Part shown: piece after piece, positions 22,901 through 35,023 of the stretch | Layout: each line of letters starts with the position of its first letter | Position numbering within the stretch: the stretch's first letter is position 1 | DNA from: Lethocerus indicus | Taxonomy: Eukaryota > Arthropoda > Insecta > Hemiptera > Belostomatidae | Direction: 5' to 3' | Length of the DNA stretch: 64,000 nucleotides | Assembly: GCA_019843655.1 (NCBI GenBank) | Contig: JACDQD010000002.1 | Coordinates: forward strand, 196,585 to 260,584 | The notes under the pieces: generated by a model | The model's input: only the letters and a program-made list of their open reading frames with translations | What the model was told of the DNA's origin: nothing | Database searches by the model: none | Position numbers and translations under genes: made by a program

Positions 22901-24769
22901 GACCGGCCGGCTTCTCCCAGCTATTGTATTTGGAAATTCTCGTCGATTGAATTAAAAAGTAAATGATATATTGTCGTAATTTGTTATTTATTTACCCCCA
23001 TTACAGTATTTACAATTGTATTAGTACTTATAGCCTATTGGTTGTGCTCAATTAGCAGTCTCAACTACCTCAATATATTATGACGAAAGGGTGGAACATG
23101 AACATCGATAAATCGAGATATAATTCTTAATGATAACGCTACTGACAGAAAAAACTTCCTTGCGATATTGAATTTGATATTCAATAATTGATATAGAGAG
23201 AGAGGGAGAGAAAAAAAATGGTTTCTGGTTACTACCACCGTCAGTAGACAATTCGAATGGCTCCAAGGTACATGCCTTAGGGTCGCAAAAAAATAAATAA
23301 TTAAAAGTAACTACAAGTAAATAAATTGAAACAATAAATGAAGATGAGTAGGAAAAGAAAACTCACGACAAAGGGTCTATCAGATTCGACTGAATGAAGT
23401 TCTAGCCAGTTTTCGAAGTTTCGGAATTGTTGAACTGATCGTTAAATTGTGCGTTCAAGATTATTCTGTACGTTGTAATCGTCAGATAAAATGACGAAGA
23501 AGAAAAGAAATGCTGAAATAAAGATGAGACCGTGTTCCGCCAAAAAACCATATACCTTAACATGAATGTGAAAATTGAAATTGAAAATTTCAATTTCAAT
23601 TCCATTTATATTTCAATAGTTCATATCATGTATTTCTCAAATTATGCGAAATAGTTGTGCGTACATTGAATTTGAAAAAAAAAATCCGACTTTAGGCCAA
23701 TTCGACTTACGACCTCAGAATGGCTTTAAGTTGAGATGAAGTTGCATATATGAAATAAAATAAACCAATGAAAAAAAAAATAACGGCAAATTGAATATTG
23801 CATAAATACAACTTGGCTCAACCTTTATTCAACTTGAATTCGTCGTTTGAAAAACTGAAATCGGTCTGGTATTTTACCGAAACCGAAAAATGGTGTTAAA
23901 TCTCTACCGTTTTCGTCCTCGCATTTTTCCATTTATCCAAAGATGAAATTATTTACTGCCGTCTATGAAGGCTCGCTGAAACTTCTGCGTATAAAACCAA
24001 CGAAAAGCTAGACCTATCGAAAAAAATAAATAAATATAAAGTTAAATTCCATGTTGCCTCCATAATCTCCTTATAATAATGTCTGATTTCGTTTATTTCT
24101 TCGAAGCGATGTTCTCGAATTTTACCGTATCTATATTGCGTACAGACAGCGCGTTTCCAATTACGATTGAAGTATGCTCTGAACAGTCGCCTGCAGGAGT
24201 TAACTTTCGAGCCAATTATAACGATATATATATATAGCTCTCAGTTCCTTTACCTTTCTCGATTCTATTCGGGTCATATTTCCTCTGGGAACTTACAAAA
24301 TTACGAGGACACTTCGTTCGAAGATCTTCCCATTCGGACTTTGTCTTTATTCTTTTTTTGAGTACACTTTTCGAAGTTGTATCCGTTTCCGAGGGTGTCA
24401 ATTCTAAGTTGGGAAGCATTTACACCGGATTTCGGGCCCCGATTTATTGGCCGCTTACTTATTTCACGATTATATTTCATGTGCTCTTTACGTTCGTAGT
24501 TCAAACGATAGTTGCAGAAATTACAAACGGACGTAATCGTGTTTATTCATCCCGTCGACGCCAATTTCTGAACCTCTTTGTTGGAAGGTGAAACCTTTGT
24601 GGCCGCTGGTTACCCAAGTGTTCGGTCGATAGCTCATTATCAATACTCGGCTAAACATTCTGAATAGGCGAATAATGGTGGAATACAATTCAATCCATTA
24701 ACTGGCTAATTCATAGCGCGAAATTGTGTCCACAAGACTTTCGTTTTCGTTCGCCGCTCTTTCACTACT
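22901..24769. other. SP4-SP5 spacer
   Basis: AT-rich spacer. No gene, transposon end or RNA gene was recognised on either strand; short open frames have no motif. Confidence 0.5.
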
Positions 24770-24857
24770 TATATAAAATAAAAAACGGCGACGCAGTCAC
24801 AATTGCAGAAGTCTCGGTGTGTCGGTTCGTCAATTGGTCGATATGTGCCAGTCAAGA
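24770..24857 (+). promoter_or_regulatory. SP5 TATA box and leader exon carrying a possible ATG
   Basis: TATATAAAA at 24770-24778 precedes a leader exon that ends at AGA|gtaagt (24857). This exon contains ATG TGC CAG TCA AGA at 24843-24857, in phase 0. Confidence 0.55.
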
Positions 24858-27800
24858 GTAAGTCTCATAAATTTATGATTGTCCTAGTACACGTCTTATC
24901 AAATATCCGGTTACCTCGGTATTTGAAATACGTTCTCATTGATTTTACTGTAAACCGCTCCGGCCGTTTGCCAAAAGTAACTTCGGAGAGAAGTACTTAC
25001 TGTGCCTGATTCTCAGAAATAGCGACAATAATATTTTAATCATCACTGACTTCCGGGTGGTTCCGCCCCCAGGAGGGTCCGCCGTGGGAAAAGGGCGAGA
25101 ATCCTTCCATCGGACTTCACACGAAAAATCCTGGACGACCGAGTTGAATTCCCACCATTTTTTTTTTCGAGTGATCCCCGTTTTCCGCGTTTAACTGGGA
25201 AACCAGAAACGACCGCGAAAGCTCACATGACTCGTAGAAGCTTATACTCTTCTGGCGGAGGCGGTGACATGTGATAACATGACGTATAACCCTTCGAAAT
25301 TCCCCCCGTACAAGGACATAATCGCGCCAACGTCAATGTCTCGTGCGAATTGTTGAATCGCTCTTGCCGCGTTGCCCAATTTCTGGAGCCTTTACGAGGA
25401 ATACCCTTTGGTATTCCTTTGTGTCCTTCTAAAACGACGCTCCTTTCATCGATGTGGCCGCCGAACAAGTGGTGAAACGAATAGCCGCCTCCCGTAAACT
25501 TAGTGTCGATAATATTGCCAATTATCTGTCGGATATAACGTTTAATTGGTTTAAATTCTGTGACCGGAGGTTAAGATTGGCGGCTGGTGGTTGGCGGCGG
25601 CGGCGGCGGTGGCGGTACTGTTGGCGGTGGGGGCGGTCGCCGGACAGGAGCCAACTCTGGACGACTATCTGAACATGAAGGTCGACGACCACTCGGAGGA
25701 GCACGGCCTCGAGCCGGGATCCAAACAGACCAACTGTTCCTGCGGCTGGGCCAACAAGGTAAACGTCTTCAACTATCTTTTCAAAACAAAAATTGTTCCC
25801 GAAAATTGATCCCAACCTATGTGTTCAAAAGGGAAGTTATTTGAAGACTCAGAACCGAAATTATTTGCTCTCGATTTGAATCTTCCGTTTACTGAGTCGC
25901 TAATTGGTATAATATATATGAACTTAATAAACTTCGGAAAATTTCGATCCGTCGACGGGGATAAAGCCTAGAATCCCCTTTCGATCGGTCAAGTCCAAGT
26001 TTTACATCGGTTCCATCCACTGACCGAAATCAATTATTTAAACTGTTTTTCGCTGTTTATCGAAGGCGAGGATCGTCGGCGGGCGGCGGACTTTGCCCAA
26101 CGAATTTCCGCTGATGGCCGGCCTCAAGGCCAAAGGTCAGAAGCGCGTTTTCTGCGGCGGTTTCATAATAACGGCCGGACACGTCCTGACAGCGGCCCAC
26201 TGCACCTACCCGCTCAGGTCGTTGAGGAGAGTCAAACTGGTCGTTGTGGTCGGAGAGCACGACCAATCGAACAGTAATTATATATATATACATATTCTAT
26301 AAGTTATACTTTCTGTAATGAACGTCCTTTGAAAAACGGAAAAAACCTCGGATCCGTTACCAGATTTTACCGGAATTTAGACAATAATATTGCACTAAAT
26401 GTTAAGAATTTATCCGGGCGAAATATTTCAGTTAATAATTGAATCGAACCAATTTAGAAACCAATAGATAATATCGATAGAAAATAATCGGCATGTACGT
26501 TTCAGAGAAGGGCAACAGGCAGGAATTGGCCGTCTGGAGGACCATCGAACACGATAGGTTTAATCCTGTCAAATACTTCAACGACATATCCATTATTGTC
26601 CTGAAAAAATTGATGACGTTCAATCAGCTCGTTGGGCCGGCCTGCCTCCCTTCAGGACCTACGGATCTTCTCAACGAGCAAGTCAAAGTCTTGGGTAAGG
26701 GCTTTACGTTTTCATATTTTATAGACACGTGGGCTATTCGAGTAATTTCATTGCCTCGGAACTGCCCTCCGATGTCTTGCGAGTCTTCTTCACGAAAGAA
26801 AATCATCCACTGTTATTTCATCTTCCAGAGGTCTTTAAAATCACCGAAATATAAACATTTTCAACTATATTATCAATTGTTATATATTATTTTAACGTTC
26901 CGTACGTAAAGAAGACGGGATAAATTCGGATTACTGTACTCCGAGGCTGGGAAAGCGTCTGTTTCGTACGACAAATAAGTCCGATAAAATCGTCCCAATT
27001 TTCAAGGTTGGGGACGGCTTAGTCCGGAGAGAGCGGCGTCCAACGTGCTGATGAAACTGAACCTGCGCGTGATACCGTTGGAGATGTGCAAGAACAATTT
27101 CAAGAGGGAAATAAGGCTCGATGTTGAGACCCAATTTTGCACCATCAGGAAGAACAAGGACTCCTGCGAAGTGAGTTTTCAAAATGTCGAACGTATAAAT
27201 ATTCGAGTCGATTCAGATTGCGACTTCTAGATTTCCCGGCTGCGATACCGCTATTGTGTTCTGTACAGTCGGTGGCCTAACGTGGTAACGTCTCGGAAGA
27301 AAAAAAAAACGGACAAACAATATTTTATTTTAACTTGATCTGTGCCGAACACAACGCTTTGACATTTACGTAACGAACTGAAGCAATTGGCTGCGAGGGA
27401 AATTTAGATTTTAAATCAGTCTACCTGATTCCAGTAATTTTTCTTGGAATGGCTGCGCTGAGTTGTTTTCGAAACTTAATGTTGAAATTGCCTACCGGGT
27501 CGTTACCCGATTGCTAAATTATTAAATATAATATTGGGTTGAATTCACCAACAAGTGGCGTTGTACATATTTTTAAGTACGTCAACCACTTTGCACAGAT
27601 AAGCCGTAGATGGTTTTGAATACACGTATAAGATACATTCAACTTCTCTGCAATGTCCCAGTGTTGAACTATGGCGATCTGAATCGATAACGGCCTTTAT
27701 TCGGTCATCATCGACCTCAACTGGACGTCCAGATTTTTATAAGATTACTATACAGAGGGGTCCAAAAAAATGTATCCACTGTTTAACGGTCCATAACTTG

Positions 27801-28865
27801 CAAACTGATCGACTGAGTTGTGTCTCATTTTTGGTGAAAGGTGTAGCTTAAAGTCCAACTTGAAGATATCACACACTGTAGGTGTTCGAAATGGTCCACC
27901 GTTAACATCAACAGACAGAAACGATGCCGGCCCAACTGCAGCACCAACTACTGGAGTGCAACGTGTTCAGAGTCGGATATTGGCTCTGTTTTGATACTCA
28001 TTTCGTACTTAAAATACCGCTTCGAAACTGACTTCCTTTCGTCCGATTCTGAGCCTTGAGCCGGCCACGTTTAGTCGAGTAACAAAAGGTACAACTGACA
28101 CAACAGAACACTGACTATACGGCCACTGCCATCTGACAACTCAATACAACGCTTGTATGGCGCAATTGCCGCAACTACAAAACTGTAACACTACAAAAAT
28201 GAGACAACTCCGTCAATTAGTTTTCAAGTTGTGGACTTTTAAACACAGTGGATACATTTTTTTTTTGGACCCCTCTCTATAGGTATCTGTTGGGACCGAT
28301 CCGGGAAAATGAAATACCGTTTTTCCAGTCGAAATTCTTGTGCTCACTATATATATATATTATTGTTTCTCCTCGGTCAGGGCGATTCCGGTGGCCCTCT
28401 GATATGGATAGATCCCGAGATAAACCGTTTTACGGCGGTCGGCATCGTCTCCTACGGCAAAACTTTGTGCGGAACAGCGCCGGCCGTCAACACGGACGTG
28501 TCCGTCCACTTAGCCTGGATACAGCGGAACATTGCCGGTAATTTCGGTTATAAATATACTTGAAAGTATTAAAAATACCGACCGGGCGTACACAGTGTAT
28601 GCGGAACATTGAAATATTGTCTCCTTATGAAGGAAATCTATCGAAATCAAACTGGTTTATCTATTATTATGGACTGTACGACAAATCAATCTAATGCTGT
28701 ATGACCTATAAAAACTACAATATACAAATTGGGGGCTCTTAAATGTAATCTATTCATCATAGACTTTATTATTGACATGTTTCTTTTATGATGATATATT
28801 GACTCCATCCTTACTATTTTTCAGCTACATATCCGAAATTGAAGACCTGTTCCAAAGTTGATTAG
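24843..28865 (+). CDS. SP5: secreted trypsin-like serine protease, start in upstream exon proposed
   Basis: Exons are 24843-24857 (proposed start), 25570-25758, 26066-26273, 26506-26694, 27007-27170, 28381-28537 and 28825-28865, about 320 residues. The exon homologous to exon 1 of its siblings has no in-frame ATG between a TGA at 25561 and its hydrophobic core (LAAAAAVAVLLAVGAVAG). Splicing the leader exon ATG to an acceptor at 25569 restores MCQSR|VKIGGWW plus that core. Otherwise a TTG or ATT start, or loss of function, must be assumed. Downstream: SEEHGLEPG, TNCSCGWANK, AR|IVGG, TAAHC, NDISIIVL, NKDSCE, GDSGGP, PAVNTD and the tail ATYPKLKTCSKVD. Intron 4 holds two transposable elements. 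Confidence 0.85.
27534..27738 (-). mobile_element. truncated mariner fragment in SP5 intron 4
   Basis: Reverse-strand remnants SGRPVEVDDDRIK and VIDSDRHSST match the mariner at 7577. The left terminal repeat has lost about 20 bases (ttgggt joins gaattcacc directly). The right end is missing. Confidence 0.75.
27753..28277. mobile_element. 525-bp MITE with CAGAGGGGTCC ends, SP5 intron 4
   Basis: Ends cagaggggtccaaaaaaatg and ggacccctct are inverted and flanked by TA. Inverted similarity continues inward for about 70 bases (gtatccac.gtttaa..gtc, cttgcaaact, gtctcattttt). A second copy is at 38977-39469 and a half copy ends at 50556. It has no coding frame. Confidence 0.75.
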
Positions 28866-30221
28866 TATTTTGAATCTTCGTGTAATATCTACTACAGCGA
28901 GAAATACTGTTGCTGGACTGACACATAGAAGAATAAACAGTGGAAAGTGAATAATAAAAATTAAATAAAACAGCCGTGATTTTTATTTTTATTATTATTT
29001 ACGCTCTTCATATTCTTAGGCGTATCCATTTTTTTCCCTTTTTCAGGTCAAAATATGCCTGTTATAGTTTAAATATTATACGTTTTGACATATTGCTCGT
29101 TATAAACAAGTCATCTGGTCACTTGATTGCAATAAAACAATAAAGTACTACATGATTGTAGTTCGATTCATGGACAGTACAGAACCCGATTTTCGCACTC
29201 CATGAACTGTGGATTGCATAATTCGTGTGAATTTTAAAGAAACCTACGCATTTCGTTAATTGTGCAAGTGCATTGCACAATAGCGATGTTAAGGGTGAAT
29301 GCGCACAACCCAAAAGTGAGAAAAATCCGCAATTATTTAGTCGCCAACCCGATATATAAATTGTTTTCGGCGAGTAGGAGATTACACTTTTCAATGAAAA
29401 AAAAATACAAATACAATTCAGTAACACAAAAGGTCATATATTAACGAGAGAAAACGGGAAAAGAGACTGACCTGAGCGCGAATTCGGTGGGTTTAGGACT
29501 GCAATAATAAAAATTCCTCTCTCAACCTCGTCTAACTTATATAAATGCACAGTGATATATATTAAACATAAAGATTTAGTTTGAACAATATTCAGTACGG
29601 ACTATTCACTCAATAACACGTATCGCCTCGAGACAACCCTATTGAATAATGTATAAATACGCTTATACAGAATGTAAATAGAGTATAAAATGTATAATTA
29701 AAGATTGCAACGCATAAATAATTTTAGAGCAGATTGTTTGAACTAATCGAACAAAACTGAACAAAGCCAAATATATACGAGATTACAAAGGCAGTTTCGT
29801 GTGGGCTTACAGCACTGGTGCACAAAGAGGGCGCCAGTTTATTAATAAATATTATGGAAAATAAATTAAATTTCCGAGTATAGTGTTTTATTCGGCATTT
29901 TGCTCCACTGTCTTTCGGCAGTGCGGCGGCGGCCGCTGCACAATCCACACGGCTGTAATTTGTTTGATGGCAATTTTTTCCGTATTAATTTATTCCTGAC
30001 ACTCTCACCGACACTATTGTTCTTGGCCGTATTTAATTTAAGTGGTCGTCAACAAGAGCGGCCAATGGTTACCCAAGTGTCCGTATCCCTTTGATGCGAA
30101 ACCGAGCTTTCTGTTTGAACAGTTAAAATAATGCGGAACGCCCCATTAAGGATTGATTATTATTCGTGACAAATGATTAAATACGAATATTAAATACATC
30201 GGCGTTTAGTTATAATTTTAT
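28866..30221. other. SP5-SP6 spacer with a mariner-type terminal fragment
   Basis: AT-rich. At 29293-29355 there is one mariner-MITE end (ccgcaattatttagtcgcca, then acccgatata). No gene was recognised. Confidence 0.5.
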
Positions 30222-30301
30222 ATATAGGCAGAGGTCGGACGTTGGGGCAGTGGCTAGCAGTGGGACTTTATCAACCCGGCTTGTTGCTTTAAGCGGTCAA
30301 A
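30222..30301 (+). promoter_or_regulatory. SP6 TATA box and leader exon
   Basis: TATATA at 30222-30227, with a leader exon ending caaa|gtaagt at 30301. The acceptor ggttgggcag ends at 31360, 23 bases before the ATG. Confidence 0.5.
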
Positions 30302-31149
30302 GTAAGTCAGAGTTAAGTAGTGAAGTAATTCCAGAATACATTTAAAATCGAATAATTTTTTTTCCAATTTTCGATATAAAAATATTCCATAGAACAAGTC
30401 TAATAGTGCCGTTCGTTGGTTATTGCTGGGACCATTTTAGAAGAGCTATTCTTCTATCCCAATCAATTAAATTTATGATTTTTGAATAGCGAGCGTAGAT
30501 TATTGTTTAGAATTATAAGAAAATTGTTTTACACCTCATACCGGCCTCGTCGGCTGAATAAAACGGAGCGGTCCTCCTAAAATTGACACTTTGCTATTTA
30601 TTTTAACCAGTTCTGGATAAAACATCCAGCGTAGCCCGAGATTTTTTTCGCGATTATACGAAATCAATTGGAATAGATTTTACGTGTCTGTGTATTTAGA
30701 ACAGTCTAGAAACGTAAAATAAGTTTTAAACTGACACAAATATGTAGCTGTAGCCCACGTGTCACATGTATGTGTCGCGTTAAATTAGAAAGAAATTGAT
30801 TATAGGACAAAAAAAAATATAAATACAATTTATCGATACGAAATTCATTTTATTTTACGAAAATTCGTCATTTTGTTGGGAGATACGTTTCTGTTAAAAA
30901 GTATTAAATGTGATAATAATTTTTATAGCTCACTTATATTGAGCTTCGCAAAATCTTTTCCTTTTTAAATTCAACTTATTGCCCGCTAATTTCACTAACC
31001 CCGCTAAAACGACCCCTATTCAACTGTTGTAAAGACTCTAAATAATCTAACGCGAGATCGGACCGACTTCATACATTTAACACTTTTAGAACTGAACAAT
31101 TTCGTTCAATAATCAACATGTTCAAACGTGCCTTTGTAAATGGCGATTC

Positions 31150-31335
31150 CCAACCGGGGAGCCGCTAATTCCCGTGGGACTTTTAGACCGTAACTGAGTA
31201 GGCGGTCGGAGGCGTACAGTGGGCGTCTCAGTGATGTTTCGAAGGTTTACGGATTCTGTAAGAGTCGGTGGATTCCCCACAGTTCGATTCCCGGCGAGCA
31301 GTTGTAAGAAAACTATAGTTTAGATCGTTCGTTAT
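31150..31335 (-). mobile_element. Jockey LINE fragment in SP6 leader intron
   Basis: Shared with the minus-strand LINE at 37825-38655 (ggagccgctaattc, gggacttttag, tttcgaaggtttacggattc, ggattccccacagttcgatt). It lies immediately upstream of the SP6 coding-exon acceptor. Confidence 0.65.
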
Positions 31336-31383
31336 TGAATTGACGTTTATGGTTGGGCAGAAAGAAGTGTGGAGGTGATCGAG

Positions 31384-33249
31384 ATGGCCGTCTTTTGGTT
31401 GGTGGCTGTTGGTGTCCTGGCGGTGGCGTCTCCTGCGGTCTACGGCCGGGCCGGCACCCTCGAGGAATATCTCGATATGAAGATCGACGACGATTCAAAA
31501 GAACACGGCCAACTGCCCGGAACCAAATCGACCAACTGTTCCTGCGGCTGGACCAATAAGGTGATTGACTCTACCGTTTACCACTGGTTGTAAATCCGCC
31601 TACGTCTATATTTATAATTGGTTTATTCTCGAAGGCCAGGATCGTGGCCGGCCGGATGGCTTCCAGAAACGAATTTCCGCTGATGGCCGGCCTCAAGGAA
31701 TATAGGAAAGGAGGAATATTCTGCGGCGCGACGGTACTGACACATCTGCACGTTCTGACCGCCGCCCACTGCACGTATCCGGTCAAGATGATGAAAGGAT
31801 TCAAGTTGGCCGTCGCTGTCGGCGTCCACGTACAGTCCGAAGGTAAAAACCTTTTTTCTGGTCAAACGATCGCCTCCCCAGACCTCCCATCGCCGTTTCA
31901 TTTACACTGTATTTCTTCAAATCTGTTTTAAAAGACGAGCCGAACAGACAGGAAGTGGCGGCGATGAGGACAATCGAGCACGAGAACTATCATCCGAGGA
32001 AATACTTCAACGATATCGCCATTGTCGTCCTGAAAGAGTCAATCGTGTTCAATCAGTACGTTGGGCCCGCCTGCCTGCCCACCGAACCACTTGACTTGGT
32101 CAACGAGCAGGTCAAAGTCATGGGTAGGTATACCATGTACCAGATATACCATATAGATAGATTGAGAGTCGGCGCTCTACTTCAATTTCGTTAAACGGAA
32201 TTTCTCATTTCTAAGGGTGGGGAAGGTACGGAGCAGGGAAGAGGATGTCCAAAGTATTGAGGAAGTTGAACTTGAAAGTTATCCCGTTGATGCAATGCGC
32301 GGAGAACTTCAAGCGGGAGATTCCGATGGATAAGCCGACACAGATGTGCACCATCAGGAGGAACAAGGATTCATGCTCGGTCAGCTAATTCAATTTATAT
32401 TCGAACAAAGTTCAAAGTCAATTTAAATCAAGGCTACGAGCCCAAACAATATATCGTGGCCAATACTAAAACATCCAGTATTATAGTTGATAGATTTTTT
32501 ATGCATTTTCAAATGTATATGCGGGTAAAGGAAATTGTTTTGGGAAACAAGTTTAACGAGCGACCGATTAATCGAATCGATTTTTAACCCCTATTTTCCG
32601 ACGGGGAACTGTATTTTAAATCTCATCTACATTATTTTGTGGTAAAAACGGTTTTCCCGGCCCGATTTTGCGATGGAAAACCGATTTTCAACAGTTATTT
32701 TACGACGACGAACTGGTTTTGTAGACCCTACTATCCGACGAAAAAGCTGTTTTTAGACTTGATGACTTTAGGCTAACGTTGAATTCCCTCAGACTGTGGT
32801 CAATATTTTATAGTTATTTTTTGTATTTTTGATATTATTGTTGGGACGACCGGAGCCCGTTCCCAATCCACAACCGTTATGGCGTTACGCTCGTTATAAT
32901 TGTACGTTTCTTCGACTGAAACAGGGCGATTCCGGAGGTCCACTGGTGTGGCTTGACCCGGAGATCAATCGGTACACTTTGGTGGCTCTGGTCTCTTACG
33001 GTAAAACTTTGTGCGCCACCGGCCCAGCAGTCAACACCGACATATCGGCCTACCTCCGCTGGATACAGCATAAAATAGCAGGTAGAAAATTATATTATCC
33101 AGCTATCTTTACAGTATATCTAACGCGCAGACATTCCTATATTTAAGGAAAGTGTAAAGGATAGAAATTTATTTCGCATAAATGAGCGTATCAATTTTTT
33201 TTTTCCAGCAACGCACCCTGAACAAAAGACATGTTCGAAAATCGGATAG
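31384..33249 (+). CDS. SP6: secreted trypsin-like serine protease
   Basis: Exons are 31384-31560, 31635-31842, 31935-32123, 32216-32379, 32925-33081 and 33209-33249, giving 311 residues. The signal peptide starts MAVFWLVAVGVLAVAS; the pro-peptide has SKEHGQLPG and TNCSCGWTNK. Activation is at AR|IVAG, with Ala instead of the usual second Gly. Triad: TAAHC, NDIAIVVL, GDSGGP. Asp189 is in NKDSCS; the pocket is VSYG plus GPAVNTD. The loop GEHDQS is changed to GVHVQS, so the Glu70 calcium-type ligand is lost. The tail is ATHPEQKTCSKIG. The intron 4 donor is weak (TCG|gtcagc). Exon 5 shares a 60-base identical block with SP4. Confidence 0.93.
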
Positions 33250-34675
33250 ATCCTGTATACTCGGTGGGTACATCGTGAGGCATCAATAAATGCGATATGA
33301 GGAATAATTAAAAAATATATAAGCCTTTTCAATATTTCTAATCCTTTTTAATCCTCGTTGATAATTTATTTTCATGAATCGACAATTGTCAGGCTCCTTT
33401 ATCTCTATAAAAATATATATATATGTGTCTTATAATAATTATTAATACCACTATAAATTGTTGCTGTCAGGATAAAAGCCGGATAGGAAACTGGAATATC
33501 CTCTGAAACGTATTCTGCTCGTTTGTTTTATATTCTCTTTAAAATTATTTATTTACCGCGGGCAAACAATTTTGACTTTGTCGACATCGTCAGGACATTC
33601 GCTCTCTACGACCCTGTCTTCCGTTCTTACCAGAAAACTCGAGAAAAACTCAATCCACGAATAATCCCACCCTGCAGACAGAACAATTATAGACACCTGT
33701 ATGTAACATTAAACACGTAGAGATCCCAGGATTACCGTTCCCAGGTAACATCCGATGGTTCCCTGCGCACTGAGAACCAATCTCCTTTTGACTGACCGGT
33801 TCGGTTTCAATTAAAGAAATAAGAAATCGTCCGTCCTAAATGTATGGACGTGAAATAAGTATACGCGAAAAACTAGGACACGGAGAAAGGATTGGAATGG
33901 AAATAATCCTGTTAATACGCTGTTAACAGTAGACCCCACTGAGTCATTGAGAAATCAGGATTATATATCAGGATGGCTAAAAGTTTACTAGATTTACTAG
34001 ATATACTTATTTATTTTCAACCGAATTTATATACTTTACAGGACACAGTTAGTTTAATTCGAAATCCGAGTAAAATTCGCCAGTGAGATTTTGAAGCTTC
34101 AATAAACTTGGAATAAATCTGGGGAGCTTTCATAACTTCAGTACATATAAATTTTATTATACCGACCTAGAGTACTGTGCGCAATGTGTACAATATCGGT
34201 TCGAATAATCCGGAATATTATAATATTACGAAAACCCTGAGGATTGTTTACACTAAATATATTCATTTGCCCCCATTCAGGGGTTGGATAAAAAAATTGA
34301 TTACCCCAGGAGTTCGCGTTTTTCCTCTGCGAAAACCTGCGGGGTATATTACTAACCCCGTCCTACAGTAATCTTTACTGTCCCTCGATGTAATAATTTT
34401 TAAGCGTTATCGATGAAGACGTGCTTAGGGGCCAGTGAACGTAAACTTTTTACATTCAGGCCTTAGTACTGTTTTCTTTCACGACGTGGAAAAGCGATGG
34501 AACACCAATATCGGGCACAACGGCAATGCTCCGTTTGTTCTTGTTCGGTGATATTTGATCTTCGTGTTGTTATTTGGCGCCGATTAAACGGACTGTACAA
34601 ACAGTTGGATTAAATTGAAAAACTGGGAGGACAAACGTAATTGGATTCGGACTGATATTGCTCTCGTCTCTCCCA
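33250..34675. other. SP6-SP7 spacer
   Basis: AT-rich sequence. No gene, transposon end or RNA gene recognised. Confidence 0.5.
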
Positions 34676-34727
34676 TATAAGTAGGGCGGACGGCGGTTCA
34701 GATGCATTCCTAAGAAGTGCAGCAGCG
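34676..34727 (+). promoter_or_regulatory. SP7 TATA box and leader exon
   Basis: TATAAG at 34676-34681. The leader exon ends gcagcg|gtaagt at 34727. The acceptor tgcttcag ends at 35015, eight bases before the ATG. Confidence 0.6.
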
Positions 34728-35023
34728 GTAAGTGGTTTTTCATTTATTTCCCCCCAATCTTTTGCCTTTTGGCGGTACGCCATACAGAGTACAGACCCAA
34801 GTGGCTATCACCACACGGTATTTCATTAGCTATAGATGTCTTAAACAGATAAATAAAAAGGACTCTATTTTCCGCGATCAGTCACTAAAATTCAGATATC
34901 GCCGAAGACGGCAAGGAGCCTTCGAGAGGAACCGCCCCATACTCCGGTAGACGCCCTAAGAAAAGGTTCTAATGAAATCATCTAGTATAAAATTCTTTTT
35001 TTCACTTTGCTTCAGCGTGAAAA

